DNA of 5,543 nt from Mycobacterium sp. (GTDB lineage: Bacteria; Actinomycetota; Actinomycetes; Mycobacteriales; Mycobacteriaceae): assembly GCA_020438915.1 (NCBI GenBank), contig JAGQTR010000263.1:1-5543 (forward strand), read 5' to 3'. The notes below the pieces were generated by a model, which saw nothing but the letters and a program-made list of their open reading frames with translations, searched no databases and was not told where the DNA came from. A program made the position numbers and the translations under genes. Position 1 is the stretch's first letter. Each line of letters opens with the position of its first letter. Positions 4,932 through 5,543 of this stretch are shown here, piece by piece.

Positions 4932-5543
4932 CTAGCCACCGTGCGGGTCGGCGCGTCGTCGCGCACCCGGAAAACCCTCGGCCACCACTGCGGCCAGCTC
5001 GATGAGCGCCTCCCTGGTCTCAGGCCGCAACCGGTCCAGGCTGATCTCGGCGCCCTCCTCCAGATGTGGGTCGAAGGGCACCTGACACACCGAACGACAG
5101 CGCCGGGCGAAATGGTCGACCACCTTGCTCAGGTCGACCTTCGTTCCTCTCCCGGAGCGCGGACGCACACCGTTGATCACCGCGATCGAGTTAGCCACCA
5201 GGCCCTCATGGCCGTGGGCGTCCAGCCAGTCCAACGTCGCCGACGCGCTGCGTGCCCCGTCCACCGAACCCGAGCTGATCACCACCAATACGTCGGCCTT
5301 GTCGATCACCGCCGACATTGCCGAATGCAGCATGCCGGTACCGCAGTCGGTGAGCACCAAGCTGTAGAACCGCTCGAGCACCTCCAGGGTCCGGACGTAG
5401 TCCTCGGAGCTGAACGCCTCCGACACCGCCGGGTCGCTCTCCGAGGCCAGCACCTCCAGCCGGCTCGGGCCCTGCGAGGTGTAATGCCGAACGTCGCTGT
5501 AGGCCGCTATTCCTTCCGCATCGCGCAGCAGGTGCCGCACTGT
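4932..5543 (-). CDS. MinD/ParA-like ATPase, C-terminal part (5' end outside window)
   Basis: The frame is open at the right edge and ends in TAG at 4934-4932, so 203 residues are visible and the N-terminus is missing. The GTG at 5540 is probably an internal codon, not the start. YSLVLTDCGTGMLHSAM (59-75, counting from that GTG) is the Walker-B/switch-II region of the SIMIBI P-loop class. DVLVVISSGSVDGARSASATLDWL (83-106) is the next strand and helix. VINGVRP (121-127) and VPFDPHLEEGAEISLDRL (154-171) follow, as in MinD-type proteins. The KGGxGKT loop would lie upstream, outside the window. The DCGTG and SVDGARSASATLDWLDAHG forms are typical of the mycobacterial group that includes EspI and, at the matching position, Rv0530. 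Its role in that group is not well defined; positioning or secretion-related ATPase functions are possible. It ends 24 bp from the convergent 54-aa gene. Confidence 0.85.
   Translation of the reverse strand, partial: TVRHLLRDAEGIAAYSDVRHYTSQGPSRLEVLASESDPAVSEAFSSEDYVRTLEVLERFYSLVLTDCGTGMLHSAMSAVIDKADVLVVISSGSVDGARSASATLDWLDAHGHEGLVANSIAVINGVRPRSGRGTKVDLSKVVDHFARRCRSVCQVPFDPHLEEGAEISLDRLRPETREALIELAAVVAEGFPGARRRADPHGG

Noticed and set aside
5125..5367. 80-residue plus-strand open frame opposite the MinD-like gene
   Set aside because: Antisense shadow with Thr/Ser/Pro-rich composition and no ribosome site.

Overview
The window looks like a chromosomal segment from a high-GC actinobacterium, almost certainly a Mycobacterium or Mycolicibacterium. 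Coding strands show strong G/C preference at third positions, GTG starts are common, and several starts look leaderless. The gene set matches the M. tuberculosis Rv0530-Rv0536 neighbourhood as I recall it (MinD-like ATPase, DUF4229 protein, menA, MTA phosphorylase, galE3). It is read here in the opposite orientation, so menA is on + and most other genes are on -.

Layout, left to right. 1-758 (-): a DoxX/DoxD-like polytopic membrane protein whose C-terminus runs off the left edge. 759-854: a short spacer with a predicted promoter and a 15-bp-period direct repeat. 855-1886 (-): a GalE-type short-chain dehydrogenase/reductase (SDR) sugar epimerase. 1883-2659 (-): 5'-methylthioadenosine phosphorylase, overlapping the epimerase by the tetranucleotide ATGA. 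2732-2950 (-): a 72-residue hypothetical protein. 3004-3873 (+): MenA, the membrane prenyltransferase of menaquinone synthesis, divergent from the hypothetical across 53 bp. 3904-4299 (-): a SnoaL/NTF2-like protein, convergent with menA. 4353-4694 (-): a DUF4229 two-helix membrane protein. 4743-4907 (+): a 54-residue single-pass membrane microprotein, divergent from the DUF4229 gene across 48 bp. 4932-5543 (-): the C-terminal part of a MinD/ParA-like ATPase whose P-loop end lies beyond the right edge. No gene-free stretch exceeds about 100 bp.

How the genes may work together. The hypothetical, mtnP and epimerase genes probably form one transcription unit, with mtnP and the epimerase translationally coupled. 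MtnP clears methylthioadenosine made by polyamine and related pathways. The epimerase acts on a nucleotide sugar, so the two do not share an obvious pathway. MenA supplies the respiratory quinone. In M. tuberculosis the right-hand genes lie beside the cytochrome c maturation genes, which gives the locus a loose membrane-energetics theme.

I see no mobile element, CRISPR array, tRNA, rRNA or clear defence system. The points most worth a second look are the repeat before the DoxX-like gene, the compact divergent and apparently leaderless promoters, an in-frame 14-codon ORF abutting mtnP, two small proteins, and a missing cysteine in a probable zinc motif of the epimerase.
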